Notes under the pieces: generated by a model
Told to the model about the DNA's origin: nothing
What the model saw: only the letters and a program-made list of their open reading frames with translations
The model's database searches: none
NCBI RefSeq assembly: GCF_000730165.1
Contig: NZ_CP022110.1
Location: 999,501-1,063,500, forward strand
DNA length: 64,000 nucleotides
DNA from: Nitrospirillum viridazoti CBAmc
GTDB lineage: Bacteria > Pseudomonadota > Alphaproteobacteria > Azospirillales > Azospirillaceae
Direction: 5' to 3'
In this document: in pieces, positions 1-9,301 of the stretch
Layout of the letters: each line of letters opens with the position of its first letter
How positions within the stretch are numbered: the first letter of the stretch is position 1
Program-made: the position numbers and the translations under genes

Positions 1-194
<194 letters not shown>

Positions 195-219
195 TTTCGG
201 CCGGCGTTCCCGCCCGCTG

Positions 220-250
220 TGCAGCGGCATGAGAGACACATGCCGCTGTA
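220..250 (+). terminator. Hairpin downstream of guaB
   Basis: CAGCGGCATG (222-231) and CATGCCGCTG (239-248) are perfect complements around a 7-nt loop, extended by a G.T and a T-A pair. It sits 25 nt after the guaB stop. There is no T-run, so it may be a weak or Rho-assisted terminator or a 3' stabilising stem. Confidence 0.45.
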
Positions 251-355
251 GGCTGCGACCGCAGCCGCCGGAGGTTTCCGGGGAGCGAAGCGGACTGGGA
301 ACCGAGGATAAGCCAAGGGCCGGATGGCCCGCCGGCGTTTGAGGAAAACGTACTT

Positions 356-1762
356 ATGACCCCGACTGCTCGCCTGCAGGCGGCCATCGACCTTCTGACG
401 GAAGTTCTGGCCACGCCGCGCCCCGCCGATGCCGTGGCCAGTGCCTTCTTTCGCGCCCGCCGCTATATCGGCGCCAAGGACCGTACCGACGTGGCGGAAA
501 AGGTCTACGGCATCCTGCGGCGCTGGGCGCGCCTGCACTGGTGGCTGAACCGCGCGGGGTATGGCGGTGCCAATGCGGATGGAACGCCCCAGCCGGCGGT
601 GGACGCGCGCGCTCTGCTGATCGCCGACGAGCTGCTGACCCGGGGCCGCAGCGCCTCTTCCGTGGCGGAGCATTTCAACGGCGGCAAGTTCGCGCCGGCA
701 CCGCTGGAGGCGCATGAGCGCGCCCTGATCCAGGCGCTGGAGACCCACACGCTGGCTCATCCGCAGCAGCCCGACGCCGTGGTGGCGGAGGTGCCGGACT
801 GGGCGGCGGATACCCTGCGCAACGCCCTGGGCGAGCGTTTCGTGCCGGAGATGCAGGCCATGCTGGGGGCGGCCCCCATGGATCTGCGGGTCAACCCGGT
901 AAAGGGCACGCGGGAGCAGGCGCTGGCGGCCTTGGCCAAGGCCGGCGTGCAGGCGGAGCCGACCAAGATCTCCGCCCTGGGCATCCGGGTACGCAACCGC
1001 TTCCCTATCGCCACGCTGAAGGCCTTCCAGGACGGCCTGCTGGAAATCCAGGACGAGGGCTCGCAGCTGGTGGCCTTCGCCGCCAACCCGCAGCCGGGCC
1101 AACAGGTGGTGGACTTCTGCGCCGGCGCCGGCGGCAAGACGCTGGCCATCGCCGCCATGATGAACAACAAGGGCCGTGTCGTCGCCTGCGACGTGCTGGA
1201 CGGCCGGCTGAAGCGGGCGCAGGAGCGGTTCCGCCGGGCCGGCCTGCACAACATCGAGACGCGGCCCATCAAGTCCGCCCGCGATCCCTGGGTGAAGCGG
1301 CACAAGGGCCGCTTCGACCGCGTGGTGGTGGACGCGCCGTGCAGCGGCACCGGCACCTGGCGCCGCAACCCCGACGCCCGCTGGCGCCAGCTGGGCCCTG
1401 GCCTGTCGGAACTGCTGCCCCTGCAGGCGGAAATCCTGGACAGCGCCGCCCGCCTGGTGCGCCCCGGCGGCCGCCTGGTCTACGCCACCTGCTCCCTGCT
1501 GCCGGAGGAGAACCAGGACCAGGTGACCGGCTTCCTGGCCAGCCATCCGGACTTCACCCTGCTGCCCATCACCGAGGCTTGGCCCGAGGGCATGGGCACC
1601 CCGCCCAGCACCAACGGCATGCTGTCGCTGTCCCCGGCCCGCCATGACACCGACGGCTTCTTCGCCGCCGTCATGGTGCGCAAGGAGGCCGCCGCCGGGA
1701 CCGCCACCGCCGACGAGCCGGAAGGGGTGGAAGAGGCGGGCGAGGACGCCGCCGAGGCCTGA
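356..1762 (+). CDS. RsmB/NOP-family rRNA (cytosine-C5) methyltransferase
   Basis: A 468-residue cytosolic SAM-dependent RNA m5C methyltransferase, probably acting on 16S rRNA like RsmB. The N-terminal part (about 1-150) is NusB/RsmB-like. The Rossmann part has the SAM motif DFCAGAGGKT (residues 253-262), the DAPCSGTG motif with Cys329, and ATCSLLPEEN with Cys379. These are the two conserved cysteines of the family; the TCS one is normally the nucleophile. The C-terminus ends in an acidic, low-complexity tail. The ATG follows a GAGGA ribosome site. It lies between guaB and guaA, a conserved arrangement in alphaproteobacteria. RsmB versus another NOP-family member is not settled from sequence alone. 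Confidence 0.9.
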   Translation: MTPTARLQAAIDLLTEVLATPRPADAVASAFFRARRYIGAKDRTDVAEKVYGILRRWARLHWWLNRAGYGGANADGTPQPAVDARALLIADELLTRGRSASSVAEHFNGGKFAPAPLEAHERALIQALETHTLAHPQQPDAVVAEVPDWAADTLRNALGERFVPEMQAMLGAAPMDLRVNPVKGTREQALAALAKAGVQAEPTKISALGIRVRNRFPIATLKAFQDGLLEIQDEGSQLVAFAANPQPGQQVVDFCAGAGGKTLAIAAMMNNKGRVVACDVLDGRLKRAQERFRRAGLHNIETRPIKSARDPWVKRHKGRFDRVVVDAPCSGTGTWRRNPDARWRQLGPGLSELLPLQAEILDSAARLVRPGGRLVYATCSLLPEENQDQVTGFLASHPDFTLLPITEAWPEGMGTPPSTNGMLSLSPARHDTDGFFAAVMVRKEAAAGTATADEPEGVEEAGEDAAEA

Positions 1763-1894
1763 CCAGCCGCCCGGTACCGTCCTCCCGCCACCATCCTTGT
1801 TCCATTTGGGTTCCGTTTGGCGCGTCCCCCTCTGGCGGGGCGCGCGCTTCTGCGGCAGGATGGTGGGGACGGTAACGGGAACGAGGGGCGGCGC

Positions 1895-2479
1895 ATGGCT
1901 CACGGTCCGGCGGAAATCGGTTTGGTGCGGCCTGCCACGGTGGCGGACGCCGCGGCCATCGCCCGCGTCCATGTCGCCAGCTGGCGCACGACCTATCCGG
2001 GGCAATTGCCTGACGATTACCTGGTGGGCTTGTCGCCCGAGGCGCATGCCCAGCGCTGGCGGGGCTTGCTGGCCGGGCGCCAGCGTCGCACCTTCGTCGC
2101 CATGGGGGAGAACATCGCCGCCGACGGCCTGCCGGCCACGGGCGTGGTGGGCTTCGCCACCTGCGGCCCCCAGCGTACCGACATGCGGGGGTATGAGGGT
2201 GAATTCTACGCCATCTACCTTTACGACCACGCCCAGAACCAGGGCCACGGCCGCCGCCTGATGGCCGCCATGGCGACCGAACTGATGAGTTCCGGTATGC
2301 GCTCCGCCTGCGTCTGGGTGCTGCGCGACAACCCCGCCCGCTGGTTCTATGAGCGCTTAGGGGGAAGTCGTTTGGCGGAACAGCCCATCACATTCGCCGG
2401 CGCCCGCCTGACCGAGGTCGCCTACGGCTGGCTGGACCTGGCGCCCCTGGCCCGGCTGTCGTCGTACAGCGAAGGGTGA
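1895..2479 (+). CDS. GNAT family N-acetyltransferase
   Basis: A 194-residue GNAT acetyltransferase, transferring acetyl from acetyl-CoA to an unknown amine. The N-terminus (VRPATVADAAAIARVHVASW) is the usual first strand-helix of the fold. The acetyl-CoA loop reads NQGHGRRLM, and a CVWVLRDNPARWFYERLG block forms motif B. The frame is open upstream to 1817, but I chose the ATG at 1895 because GAGGGG precedes it and because GNAT homology starts immediately afterwards. It ends 10 bp from the tail-to-tail neighbouring GNAT gene. Substrate unknown. Confidence 0.85.
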   Translation: MAHGPAEIGLVRPATVADAAAIARVHVASWRTTYPGQLPDDYLVGLSPEAHAQRWRGLLAGRQRRTFVAMGENIAADGLPATGVVGFATCGPQRTDMRGYEGEFYAIYLYDHAQNQGHGRRLMAAMATELMSSGMRSACVWVLRDNPARWFYERLGGSRLAEQPITFAGARLTEVAYGWLDLAPLARLSSYSEG

Positions 2480-2489
2480 GCGGGTAGGA

Positions 2490-3176
2490 TCAGAGTCGCC
2501 GCAATACGATGAAGTGCACAGCCCGCCGCACCCGGAAGCCCAGCTTTTCATAGACGCGCTTGGCGCCCTCGTTCTCGGTCTTGACGTGCAGGAAGGGTGT
2601 CTCGCCCTCCGCGACGATACCGGCGGCCACGGCGCTGACCAGGGCCAAGGCCAGGCCCCGGCCCCGGAAATCCGGATCGGTGCAGACGGCGCTGACCTCG
2701 CGCAAGCCGGGCAGGCGCATGCGCTGGCCGGTCATGGCCATCAGCCGCCCGTCCGGGCTGCGCAGGCCGTAGTAGGCGCCCATGCGGATGGTGCCGTCCA
2801 GGAAGGGCCCGGGCTCCGTCCGCTTGGCCAAATCCACCATGTCGGGCACGTCGTCGGTGGTCAGGCGGATCAGAGGTATCGCGGGCTGCGGTGTCAGGGT
2901 CTCGCACACCATCTGGTCCACCTCCCGCGCGCGCAGCACCTGCCAGTCGCCGGGCGGGATGTCGAGGGCCGCCGGGCTGACCAGGCCAATGCCCCGGCCC
3001 GCCGGCACCAGGGCCGCCAGGTCGGCCAGCGCCGCCGGGGAGGGCTCGCCCAGGCCGGCGAGGGGGGAGATGTCATCCTGATAGCGCGCGGCCAGGCCAT
3101 GGACCTGCCCCAGGGACCGGTGGGCGGTGGTCAGCGCGTTCCAGACGGGATTGTCGAGCAGGCTCAGGTCGGCCAA
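2490..3176 (-). CDS. GNAT family N-acetyltransferase (FR47-like)
   Basis: A 228-residue protein with the GNAT fold in its C-terminal half. Residues 1-110 are a less conserved N-terminal region. The second half holds the acetyl-CoA signature DPDFRGRGLALALVSAV and a final FLHVKTENEGAKRVYEKLGF block. This layout matches the FR47-like/DUF-type GNATs. It is convergent with the GNAT gene at 1895-2479 and divergent in direction from guaA. It probably acetylates a small molecule or a peptide; nothing here fixes the substrate. Confidence 0.83.
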   Translation of the reverse strand: MADLSLLDNPVWNALTTAHRSLGQVHGLAARYQDDISPLAGLGEPSPAALADLAALVPAGRGIGLVSPAALDIPPGDWQVLRAREVDQMVCETLTPQPAIPLIRLTTDDVPDMVDLAKRTEPGPFLDGTIRMGAYYGLRSPDGRLMAMTGQRMRLPGLREVSAVCTDPDFRGRGLALALVSAVAAGIVAEGETPFLHVKTENEGAKRVYEKLGFRVRRAVHFIVLRRL

Positions 3177-3241
3177 GGCGTATCCCCCAATCGGTTTCGC
3201 TATGGATGGGGATAGGCCCGCCTGGGTGCAAGGGGCGGTTG

Positions 3242-4240
3242 CTAATTCCCCGGTGCCGCCTTGTGGATGAAGCCGGTGATGGCGTCCATGACGCCGGGCG
3301 CCAGGGGGAGCGTAGGGTCGGCGTAGGTGGCGATGTTGGCCTTGGGCTCGGCCGGTGCTGCCTTCAGCATGTGGTTGGCGCCGGGGATGAGGGCCAGGGT
3401 GGCGGCCGGCTGCGCCTGCGCCAGCAGGCGGGCGTCCTCGACCGTCACCTGCAGGTCGGTGTCGCCCTGCAGCACCAACAGGGGTACCGTCAGGGCGGCG
3501 GCGGCTTGCGTCGGGCTGACGGCCCCCTGCGAGATGACATAAGGCTGTATGGCGGGGCGGTAGAGCACCTGCAGGGCCGGCGGCACGTCATCCACCGTGT
3601 GGCCTTCCTTCAGCGCCGCCTCGATCGCCGCCACCTTGTCCAGGACGGCCGGCGGGGCGCCCCGGTCGCGGATCTGCTGCAGGCGGATGTCGCCGAAGGG
3701 CCGGCCGGCGCCGGACAGCGACAGCACGCCGCAAACCGGTACCTTCTCCTTGGCCAGCTGGGCGGCGGCCAGGGTGGCGATGGTCGCCCCCTCCGAATGG
3801 CCGAGCAGCATGACGCAGCGCACCTGGGGTTGGCGCGCGAGATAGCGGGCCCAGGCCGCCATGTCATTGACGTAGGTCGAGAAACGCAGCTTGTCCTCGC
3901 CGGGGCAGGCGGCGGCACTCTTGGCGATGCAGCGCTTGTCCATCCGCAGGCTGGCGACACCGCCGGCGGCCAGCCCTTGGGCAATCAGCTTCAGCACATT
4001 GCCGCGCACCGTCAGCAGGGTGGAATTGCCGTCGCGGTCCGAGGGGCCGGACCCCGCGTGCATCAGCACCGCCACCCCGCCTTTCCAGTCCGCTGGCCGC
4101 ATCAGGGAGCCATATAGGAATGAACCGCCGCCACCCACCAGGCTGACCTCGGTATCGGACGTGTCGGGGGCTTGGGCCAATGCTGTCGGCGCCGTGAGGA
4201 TCAGGGCGGCGGCCAGCAAACGGCGGAGGAGGGGACGCAT
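3242..4240 (-). CDS. Secreted alpha/beta hydrolase
   Basis: A 332-residue protein with a clear Sec signal peptide (MRPLLRRLLAAALILTAPTALAQA, cut after about residue 23, so periplasmic). The alpha/beta-hydrolase fold is shown by the nucleophile elbow GHSEGA with Ser149, a late GDTD segment likely to give the acid residue, and GANH near residue 288 as the probable catalytic histidine. It is likely a serine esterase or peptidase; the substrate is not evident. It is a single gene reading away from guaA, whose promoter region lies just beyond its start. Confidence 0.82.
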   Translation of the reverse strand: MRPLLRRLLAAALILTAPTALAQAPDTSDTEVSLVGGGGSFLYGSLMRPADWKGGVAVLMHAGSGPSDRDGNSTLLTVRGNVLKLIAQGLAAGGVASLRMDKRCIAKSAAACPGEDKLRFSTYVNDMAAWARYLARQPQVRCVMLLGHSEGATIATLAAAQLAKEKVPVCGVLSLSGAGRPFGDIRLQQIRDRGAPPAVLDKVAAIEAALKEGHTVDDVPPALQVLYRPAIQPYVISQGAVSPTQAAAALTVPLLVLQGDTDLQVTVEDARLLAQAQPAATLALIPGANHMLKAAPAEPKANIATYADPTLPLAPGVMDAITGFIHKAAPGN

Positions 4241-4268
4241 GGATGCTCCACGGGAAAGGCTGTAATTC

Positions 4269-4286
4269 GTTATTTAGCAAAATAAC
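4269..4286. promoter_or_regulatory. Short AT-rich inverted repeat before guaA
   Basis: GTTATTT (4269-4275) and AAATAAC (4280-4286) are perfect arms around AGCA. It lies between the divergent hydrolase and guaA starts, in the only AT-rich stretch here, and could be an operator or a small RNA hairpin. No regulator can be assigned. Confidence 0.25.
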
Positions 4287-4435
4287 AAAGCAGAGTCCAG
4301 CCGATCCAAAATCCGGCCGGTCCGTTCTCCCGCGTTCGGCGCGGGGGCCCCTTGCCTGTCCAACGCTTGCCGTGCCGGGGTGCCTTGGACTAGCGTGCGG
4401 CCACCCTCGCAACCCCCAATGATAGGGATAAGCCC

Positions 4436-5998
4436 ATGGCCACAGAGACGACGTCCGATCGGGTCCTCATTCTCGATTTCGGGTCGCAGGTGACCCAGCT
4501 CATCGCCCGGCGGGTGCGCGAGGCGGGGGTGTACTGCGAGATCCACCCCTATTCCATGAGCGAGGCGGCCATCCAGGCCTATGGGCCCAAGGCCATCATC
4601 CTGTCGGGCAGCCCGGCCTCGGTGACGGAAGAGGCCAGCCCGCGCGCGCCCGGCATCGTCTTCACCGCTGGCGTGCCCGTGCTGGGCATCTGCTATGGCC
4701 AGCAGACGATGTGCGAGCAGCTGGGCGGCAAGGTCGAGCCGGGTGAGACCCGTGAGTTCGGCCGCGCCTTCGTCGATGTGAAGGAGCCTTGCGCCCTGTT
4801 CGAGGGCGTGTGGCAGGTGGGCGCCCGTGAGCAGGTGTGGATGAGCCATGGCGACCGCGTCGCCAAGCTGCCGGAAGGCTTCCGCATCGTGGCGACCAGC
4901 GAGGGCGCGCCCTATGCCATCATCGCCGACGACAGCCGCCGCTTCTATGCCGTGCAGTTCCATCCGGAGGTGGTGCATACCCCGCACGGCGACGCGCTGA
5001 TCCGCAATTTCCTGTTCTCCGTCTCCAGCCTGTCGGGCAGCTGGACCATGGCCGCCTTCAAGGCTCAGGCCATCGAGAAGATCCGCGCCCAGGTCGGCAC
5101 CGGCAAGGTCATCTGCGGCCTGTCCGGCGGCGTCGACAGCTCCGTCGCCGCCGTGCTGATCCATGAGGCCATCGGCGACCAGCTGACCTGCATCTTCGTC
5201 GACACCGGCCTGATGCGCGCCGGCGAGGCGGATGAGGTGGTGACGCTGTTCCGCGACCACTACAACATCCCGCTGGTGCATGTGGACGCGGCCGACCTGT
5301 TCCTGGGCAAGCTGGCCGGCGTCAGCGACCCGGAGGTGAAGCGCAAGACCATCGGCGCCACCTTCATCGAGATCTTCGATGCCGAGGCCAAGAAGATCGG
5401 CGGCGCCGGCTTCCTGGCCCAGGGCACGCTGTACCCCGACGTGATCGAAAGCGTCAGCTTCACCGGCGGCCCCAGCGTCACCATCAAGTCGCACCACAAT
5501 GTGGGCGGCCTGCCGGAGCGCATGAACCTGAAGCTGGTGGAACCGCTGCGCGAGCTGTTCAAGGATGAGGTGCGCCGCCTGGGCGTGGAACTGGGCCTGC
5601 CCCCGGCCTTCATCGGCCGCCATCCCTTCCCGGGCCCCGGCCTGGCCATCCGCATCCCCGGCGAGATCACGCCGGAGAAGCTGGATATCCTGCGCAAGGC
5701 CGACACGGTCTACCTGGAGGAAATCCGCAACGCCGGCCTCTACGACGCCATCTGGCAGGCCTTCGCCGTGCTGCTGCCGGTGCGCACCGTCGGCGTGATG
5801 GGCGACGGCCGCTCCTACGACTACGCCTGCGCGCTGCGCGCCGTGACCTCGGTCGACGGCATGACCGCCGACTACTACCCCTTCAGCCACGAGTTCCTGG
5901 GCCGCGTCGCCACCCGCATCATCAACGAGGTGCGCGGCATCAACCGCGTGACCTACGACATCACCAGCAAGCCGCCCGGCACGATCGAGTGGGAATGA
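4436..5998 (+). CDS. guaA: GMP synthase (glutamine-hydrolysing)
   Basis: A 520-residue, full-length GuaA that aminates XMP to GMP using ATP and glutamine. The N-terminal class I glutaminase has Cys86 in GICYGQQ and His176/Glu178 in FHPEV. The ATP-pyrophosphatase domain has the PP-loop SGGVDSS (230-236). The C-terminal dimerisation domain ends in the invariant-type tail KPPGTIEWE. The ATG follows GGGATAAG. The reading frame is intact to its normal end, although an integrase gene starts 316 bp downstream: the 3' end of guaA is a known genomic-island insertion site at which integration rebuilds the end of the gene. Confidence 0.97.
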   Translation: MATETTSDRVLILDFGSQVTQLIARRVREAGVYCEIHPYSMSEAAIQAYGPKAIILSGSPASVTEEASPRAPGIVFTAGVPVLGICYGQQTMCEQLGGKVEPGETREFGRAFVDVKEPCALFEGVWQVGAREQVWMSHGDRVAKLPEGFRIVATSEGAPYAIIADDSRRFYAVQFHPEVVHTPHGDALIRNFLFSVSSLSGSWTMAAFKAQAIEKIRAQVGTGKVICGLSGGVDSSVAAVLIHEAIGDQLTCIFVDTGLMRAGEADEVVTLFRDHYNIPLVHVDAADLFLGKLAGVSDPEVKRKTIGATFIEIFDAEAKKIGGAGFLAQGTLYPDVIESVSFTGGPSVTIKSHHNVGGLPERMNLKLVEPLRELFKDEVRRLGVELGLPPAFIGRHPFPGPGLAIRIPGEITPEKLDILRKADTVYLEEIRNAGLYDAIWQAFAVLLPVRTVGVMGDGRSYDYACALRAVTSVDGMTADYYPFSHEFLGRVATRIINEVRGINRVTYDITSKPPGTIEWE

Positions 5999-6082
5999 AA
6001 TGATGTGGTTCGCGGCGTTTCGCGAACTATCGTCACATCCTCATAACTAGCGGAAATTAAACAAAAAGTCAATCACTCGCTA

Positions 6083-6116
6083 TCGGAGCCTATCGCCTTC
6101 AAGCGATAGGCTCTGA
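6083..6116 (+). terminator. Strong hairpin downstream of guaA
   Basis: GAGCCTATCGC (6086-6096) pairs perfectly with GCGATAGGCTC (6103-6113), loop CTTCAA. Three more outer pairs (one G.T) extend it to 14 bp. No T-run follows. It may terminate guaA transcription or belong to the attachment region of the ICE. Confidence 0.5.
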
Positions 6117-6266
6117 CGGTGTGCGCGACGGTATGCGTTTTTCGCCGTCCGCCGGATTTTTGCCATACCGTCAGGTCGAAAACGCAAGTGGCCCATGGAA
6201 AACCAAGTTAGTACACTGTTCTATAACGGTTATTCGTGTTGATTGACGGTATCGGATTTGACGGTA
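6115..6266. repeat. Cluster of GACGGT(A) repeats, candidate integrase arm sites
   Basis: GACGGT recurs at 6115, 6127 (as GACGGTATG), 6245 and 6260 on the plus strand, and CATACCGTC at 6164-6172 is the inverted copy. A further GACGGTATG lies at 6381 in the integrase gene. Repeats beside an integrase at an att site commonly bind Int or its directionality factor; that role here is inference. Confidence 0.4.
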
Positions 6267-6314
6267 AAATTGGGGGTCGAAAAGGCGTTTCCGATCGTCA
6301 ACGAGGCCGTCTCC

Positions 6315-7568
6315 ATGCTCACCGACATGGCCATTAAGAGGCTGAAACCAAAAGAAAAATTATACAAGGTGGCCGACCGTGACGGTATGTACGTTTCCGT
6401 CGCCACGACAGGCCAAATCACCTTCCGATACGACTACCGTCTGAACGGTCGCCGGGAGACGCTGACGATCGGCCGCTATGGCGCCGACGGCCTCACGCTC
6501 GCCGAGGCTCGGGAGCGCTGCATCGCGGCCCGCAAGCTGGTGGCGGAGGGGCTATCCCCTGCCCACGAGAAAAAGCGCGACAAGCGGCGCAAGGCCATGG
6601 AGCGCAGCTTCGGTGCGGTGAGCGCCTTATGGATCAAGGAGGCGCGCATGGCGGAAAGCACCCGCTCGATGCGCAAGGCCATCCTCGATCGCGACATTCT
6701 CCCAGCCTGGAAGAACCGCCTTCTGACCGAGGTGACGCCGGACGATCTGCGGCAGCTCTGCGCCAAGGTGAAGGAGCGCGGCGCTCCGGCGACGGCCATC
6801 CACGCCCGCGACATCGTCAAACAGATCTTCGCCTTCGCCATCCTGCATGGGGAGAAGGTGCCGAACCCGGCAGACGAGGTCGGGCCGGCCTCGATCGCGA
6901 CCTTCCAGCCGAAGGACCGGGCGCTGTCGCCGGCCGAGATCAAGATCATGCTGCAGCAGATCGAGCATGTGCCGACCCTGCCGACCATCCGTCTCGGCCT
7001 GCGCCTGATCTTGCTCACCATGGTGCGCAAGAGCGAGCTGCAGGACGCAGTCTGGGACGAGGTGGATTTCGAGAGCGCCGTCTGGACCATTCCGAAGGAG
7101 CGCATGAAGCGGTCCAAGGCGCACAACGTCTACCTGTCGCAACAGTCGCTCGACATCCTGATTGCGCTCAAGACCTGCGCCGGCAATTCGCGGTACCTGC
7201 TGCCGTCCCGTTATGACGCCGATGCGCCCATGTCGCGCGCCACCTTCAATCGCGTGACCACGGCCGTCGTTGTGCGGGCGAAGAAGGAAGGGCTGCCGCT
7301 GGAGCCCTTCACGGTCCACGACCTGCGCCGGACCGGCTCGACGCTCCTGAACGAAATGGGCTTCAACAGCGACTGGATCGAGAAATGCCTCGCTCACGAG
7401 GACGGGCGCTCGTCGCGCGGCGTCTATAACAAGGCAGAGTACGAACCGCAGCGCCGCCACATGCTCCAGGAATGGGCCGATATGATCGATGCCTGGGTCA
7501 ACGGCCAGAAGCGCATGCCGACGCTGTTGCCGCCGGCGATGGCATTCATGGGCGAGAAGAACGGATAA
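6315..7568 (+). CDS. int: Tyrosine recombinase / site-specific integrase
   Basis: A 417-residue P4-type integrase with an N-terminal DUF4102 arm-binding domain (about 1-90), a central SAM-like core-binding domain (about 105-190) and a C-terminal catalytic domain. Catalytic residues are visible: Arg238 (TMVRKSEL), His335 and Arg338 (VHDLRR), His361 (AHEDG) and nucleophile Tyr371 (GVYNKAEY). The frame is open to a TTG at 6243, but the ATG at 6315 matches where DUF4102 integrases begin. It reads away from guaA and should catalyse integration and, with an excisionase, excision at the guaA end. No damage is seen. Confidence 0.94.
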   Translation: MLTDMAIKRLKPKEKLYKVADRDGMYVSVATTGQITFRYDYRLNGRRETLTIGRYGADGLTLAEARERCIAARKLVAEGLSPAHEKKRDKRRKAMERSFGAVSALWIKEARMAESTRSMRKAILDRDILPAWKNRLLTEVTPDDLRQLCAKVKERGAPATAIHARDIVKQIFAFAILHGEKVPNPADEVGPASIATFQPKDRALSPAEIKIMLQQIEHVPTLPTIRLGLRLILLTMVRKSELQDAVWDEVDFESAVWTIPKERMKRSKAHNVYLSQQSLDILIALKTCAGNSRYLLPSRYDADAPMSRATFNRVTTAVVVRAKKEGLPLEPFTVHDLRRTGSTLLNEMGFNSDWIEKCLAHEDGRSSRGVYNKAEYEPQRRHMLQEWADMIDAWVNGQKRMPTLLPPAMAFMGEKNG

Positions 7569-7587
7569 AACCTGAGAGGAAGTTCAA

Positions 7588-8229
7588 GTGAACGTCGTCG
7601 AAACGGACCGGCTGATTCTCCGAAATTTCCGGCAGGGTGACGCTGCTGATCTGTTTGCATATTTGCACCAACCCAGGTCGAGTTGCTTTGCTTCTCTCAA
7701 GCTCGCCGATCTCAGTGCCGCTCAAGCCGAAGTGGAGACACGCAGCGGCAGCGATGAGCATGTCGCCGTATGCCTGCGCGGCTCCGATAGACTGATCGGC
7801 GACCTGTTTTGTGTCCACGAGCCTCCCGATACATACTCGGTCGGTTGGAATTTCAACGCGAATTTCGGCGGGGTCGGATACGCCTCCGAGGCGGCGCGGG
7901 CGCTGTTCGACCACTTGTTCAGGGTGAAAGAGGCCCGGCGGCTTTATGCCTATGTCGAGGATGACAACCTCGCGTCACAGCGCCTGTGCGAGAGGCTGGG
8001 GATGCGCAGGGAAGGCGTGTTCATCGAGTTCGTGTCGTTCACCAATGACGATGCGGGCAATCCGATCTACGAAAACACCATGCAATACGCCATCCTGCGC
8101 CGCGAGTGGATGTCTGGCGCTATATTGATTGGCGATGCTACTGCCTTCGCGGCAGTCGGCGGCTCTGTCGCACCAAAGAGCGAAATCGACGGTATTTGGC
8201 GGGCCGAAGACGATGAAACGGAAAACTAA
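7588..8229 (+). CDS. GNAT acetyltransferase (RimJ/RimL-like)
   Basis: A 213-residue GNAT of the Acetyltransf_3 type. It begins VVETDRLILRNFRQGDAADLFAYL, the usual opening of RimJ/RimL-like enzymes, and continues with GGVGYASEAARALFDHLF (acetyl-CoA loop) and YAYVEDDNLASQRLCERLGM. The GTG start follows GAGAGGAAG by 7 nt. It sits 19 bp after int, so it is the first cargo gene on the left arm. The tail after residue 175 is not GNAT-like and may be a recombined end. Substrate unknown; members include resistance-type and ribosomal-protein acetylases. Confidence 0.82.
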   Translation: MNVVETDRLILRNFRQGDAADLFAYLHQPRSSCFASLKLADLSAAQAEVETRSGSDEHVAVCLRGSDRLIGDLFCVHEPPDTYSVGWNFNANFGGVGYASEAARALFDHLFRVKEARRLYAYVEDDNLASQRLCERLGMRREGVFIEFVSFTNDDAGNPIYENTMQYAILRREWMSGAILIGDATAFAAVGGSVAPKSEIDGIWRAEDDETEN

Positions 8230-8252
8230 GTCTACGCCACAACCCTACAAAA

Positions 8253-8687
8253 TTGAGTTACGGGCGAATGGCTCCAGACTCTAGACCTTCCGAGTACATG
8301 ACCGAGTGGCGTGGAGCGTTCGAGAACGCTGAGGTCAATGCACTTCATGCCCAGTGTTTTGGGCATCGAGTCTTTGTTGATGATTGGTGGTCACGAGTCA
8401 ACCACTTCAGCCTCGGCTGGGTGTGCACCCGTCGTTCGGGAAAGCTGGTTGGGTTCGTTAACGTCGCGTGGGACGGCGGGGTTCACGCATTTGTTCTGGA
8501 TACGATGGTGCCGCCTGCTTTCCAACGCCAGGGCATTGCAAAGGCCCTGATAGTGGAGGCGGTTGACCGTGCGAAACAAACCGGTTGCGAGTGGCTCCAT
8601 GTGGATTTTGAACCGCAGCTCCGGCGGTTTTATTTCGACGCTTGCGGCTTCAGCCCTACCGACGCCGGACTCATCGCCTTGAAATAG
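8253..8687 (+). CDS. GNAT family N-acetyltransferase
   Basis: A 144-residue GNAT whose core contains SGKLVGFVNVAWDGG, the acetyl-CoA segment VPPAFQRQGIAKALIVEAVDRA and a terminal LHVDFEPQLRRFYFDACGF block. The start is uncertain: TTG at 8253, or ATG at 8268 or 8298. The last would begin just before the conserved TEWRGAF segment. It is the second of two adjacent small acetyltransferase cargo genes in the left arm. No operon partner or substrate can be read from the sequence. Confidence 0.78.
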   Translation: MSYGRMAPDSRPSEYMTEWRGAFENAEVNALHAQCFGHRVFVDDWWSRVNHFSLGWVCTRRSGKLVGFVNVAWDGGVHAFVLDTMVPPAFQRQGIAKALIVEAVDRAKQTGCEWLHVDFEPQLRRFYFDACGFSPTDAGLIALK

Positions 8688-9301
8688 CAACTTTGTTCGC
8701 CGTCCGCTTTCGAGATCGCCCAGGTAGTCAGCGGAAAAGTTGTGACGGGATCGCTTGCTGACGTTGCTAATTGCCAAAGTGTAGCTAGCAGTAGCGGAAA
8801 ATCGGCAAATCGGCGGTTTTCCGCACCGTTTAGAGCGCGGATCAAAACCAGCCGACAGGAAGCAAAATCAATGGCTTCCGCTCGCGGATCATAGGTCTTA
8901 ATACAATCTCTTGATGGGCGTACGGTAGTCGGCGGCTATATCGCGCCATAGAGGGCAATCGGTGGCTAATGGCGGGCCAGTCAGCAGGGACAAAAGTGCG
9001 CTCTCCGACCTTTCCAGCGTGCATCATCATCTCACCGATACGCGCGAAATCACGCACCGACATGCGTGCGCCAGACGCCGCGAAGGGTTCGCCATCACGG
9101 CCGGTCGCCCATTCGGTCGATCCCATGCCGAGGGGGCGAACGGGCTTTCGCGCGCAAACTCATGCAACGTCCAGCCGGGGCCCTTTGCGATTAGGCGCGC
9201 CAGCGGAGTAGAGGCGGCCGGGATAACCCATTGCAGAACGAAACTTGTAAGACGGGGCCGCAGAACCTATTTCGCCTACGAACAACATAAAGGGCAGGCG
9301 C
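8688..9301. other. Gene-poor stretch with a decayed gene fragment
   Basis: No intact gene is evident over 614 bp. On the minus strand about 8990-9190 encodes a piece resembling a serine-hydrolase/beta-lactamase-family protein (see the pseudogene entry). The rest (8688-8990 and 9200-9301) shows no recognisable coding sequence. Confidence 0.5.
8990..9190 (-). pseudogene. Remnant of a beta-lactamase-family serine hydrolase
   Basis: Reading leftwards, one frame gives PVRPLGMGSTEWATGRDG, then ASGARMSVRDFARIGEMM and VPADW. This resembles the middle of class C beta-lactamase-like serine hydrolases (PLGM..T.W, ..GL..ARD.AR.G.M). Similarity is lost at both ends, and the upstream part (GPxLxxFAR-like) appears only after a frame change. 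No catalytic SxxK is present, so this is a decayed fragment at best. The call rests on my memory of the family pattern. Confidence 0.3.

Noticed and set aside
4274..5890. A 538-codon open frame opposite guaA
   Set aside because: Antisense shadow of a fully conserved gene; its sequence resembles no protein family.
5999..6242. A tRNA gene as attachment site next to int
   Set aside because: No tRNA cloverleaf was seen; the element abuts the 3' end of guaA instead.
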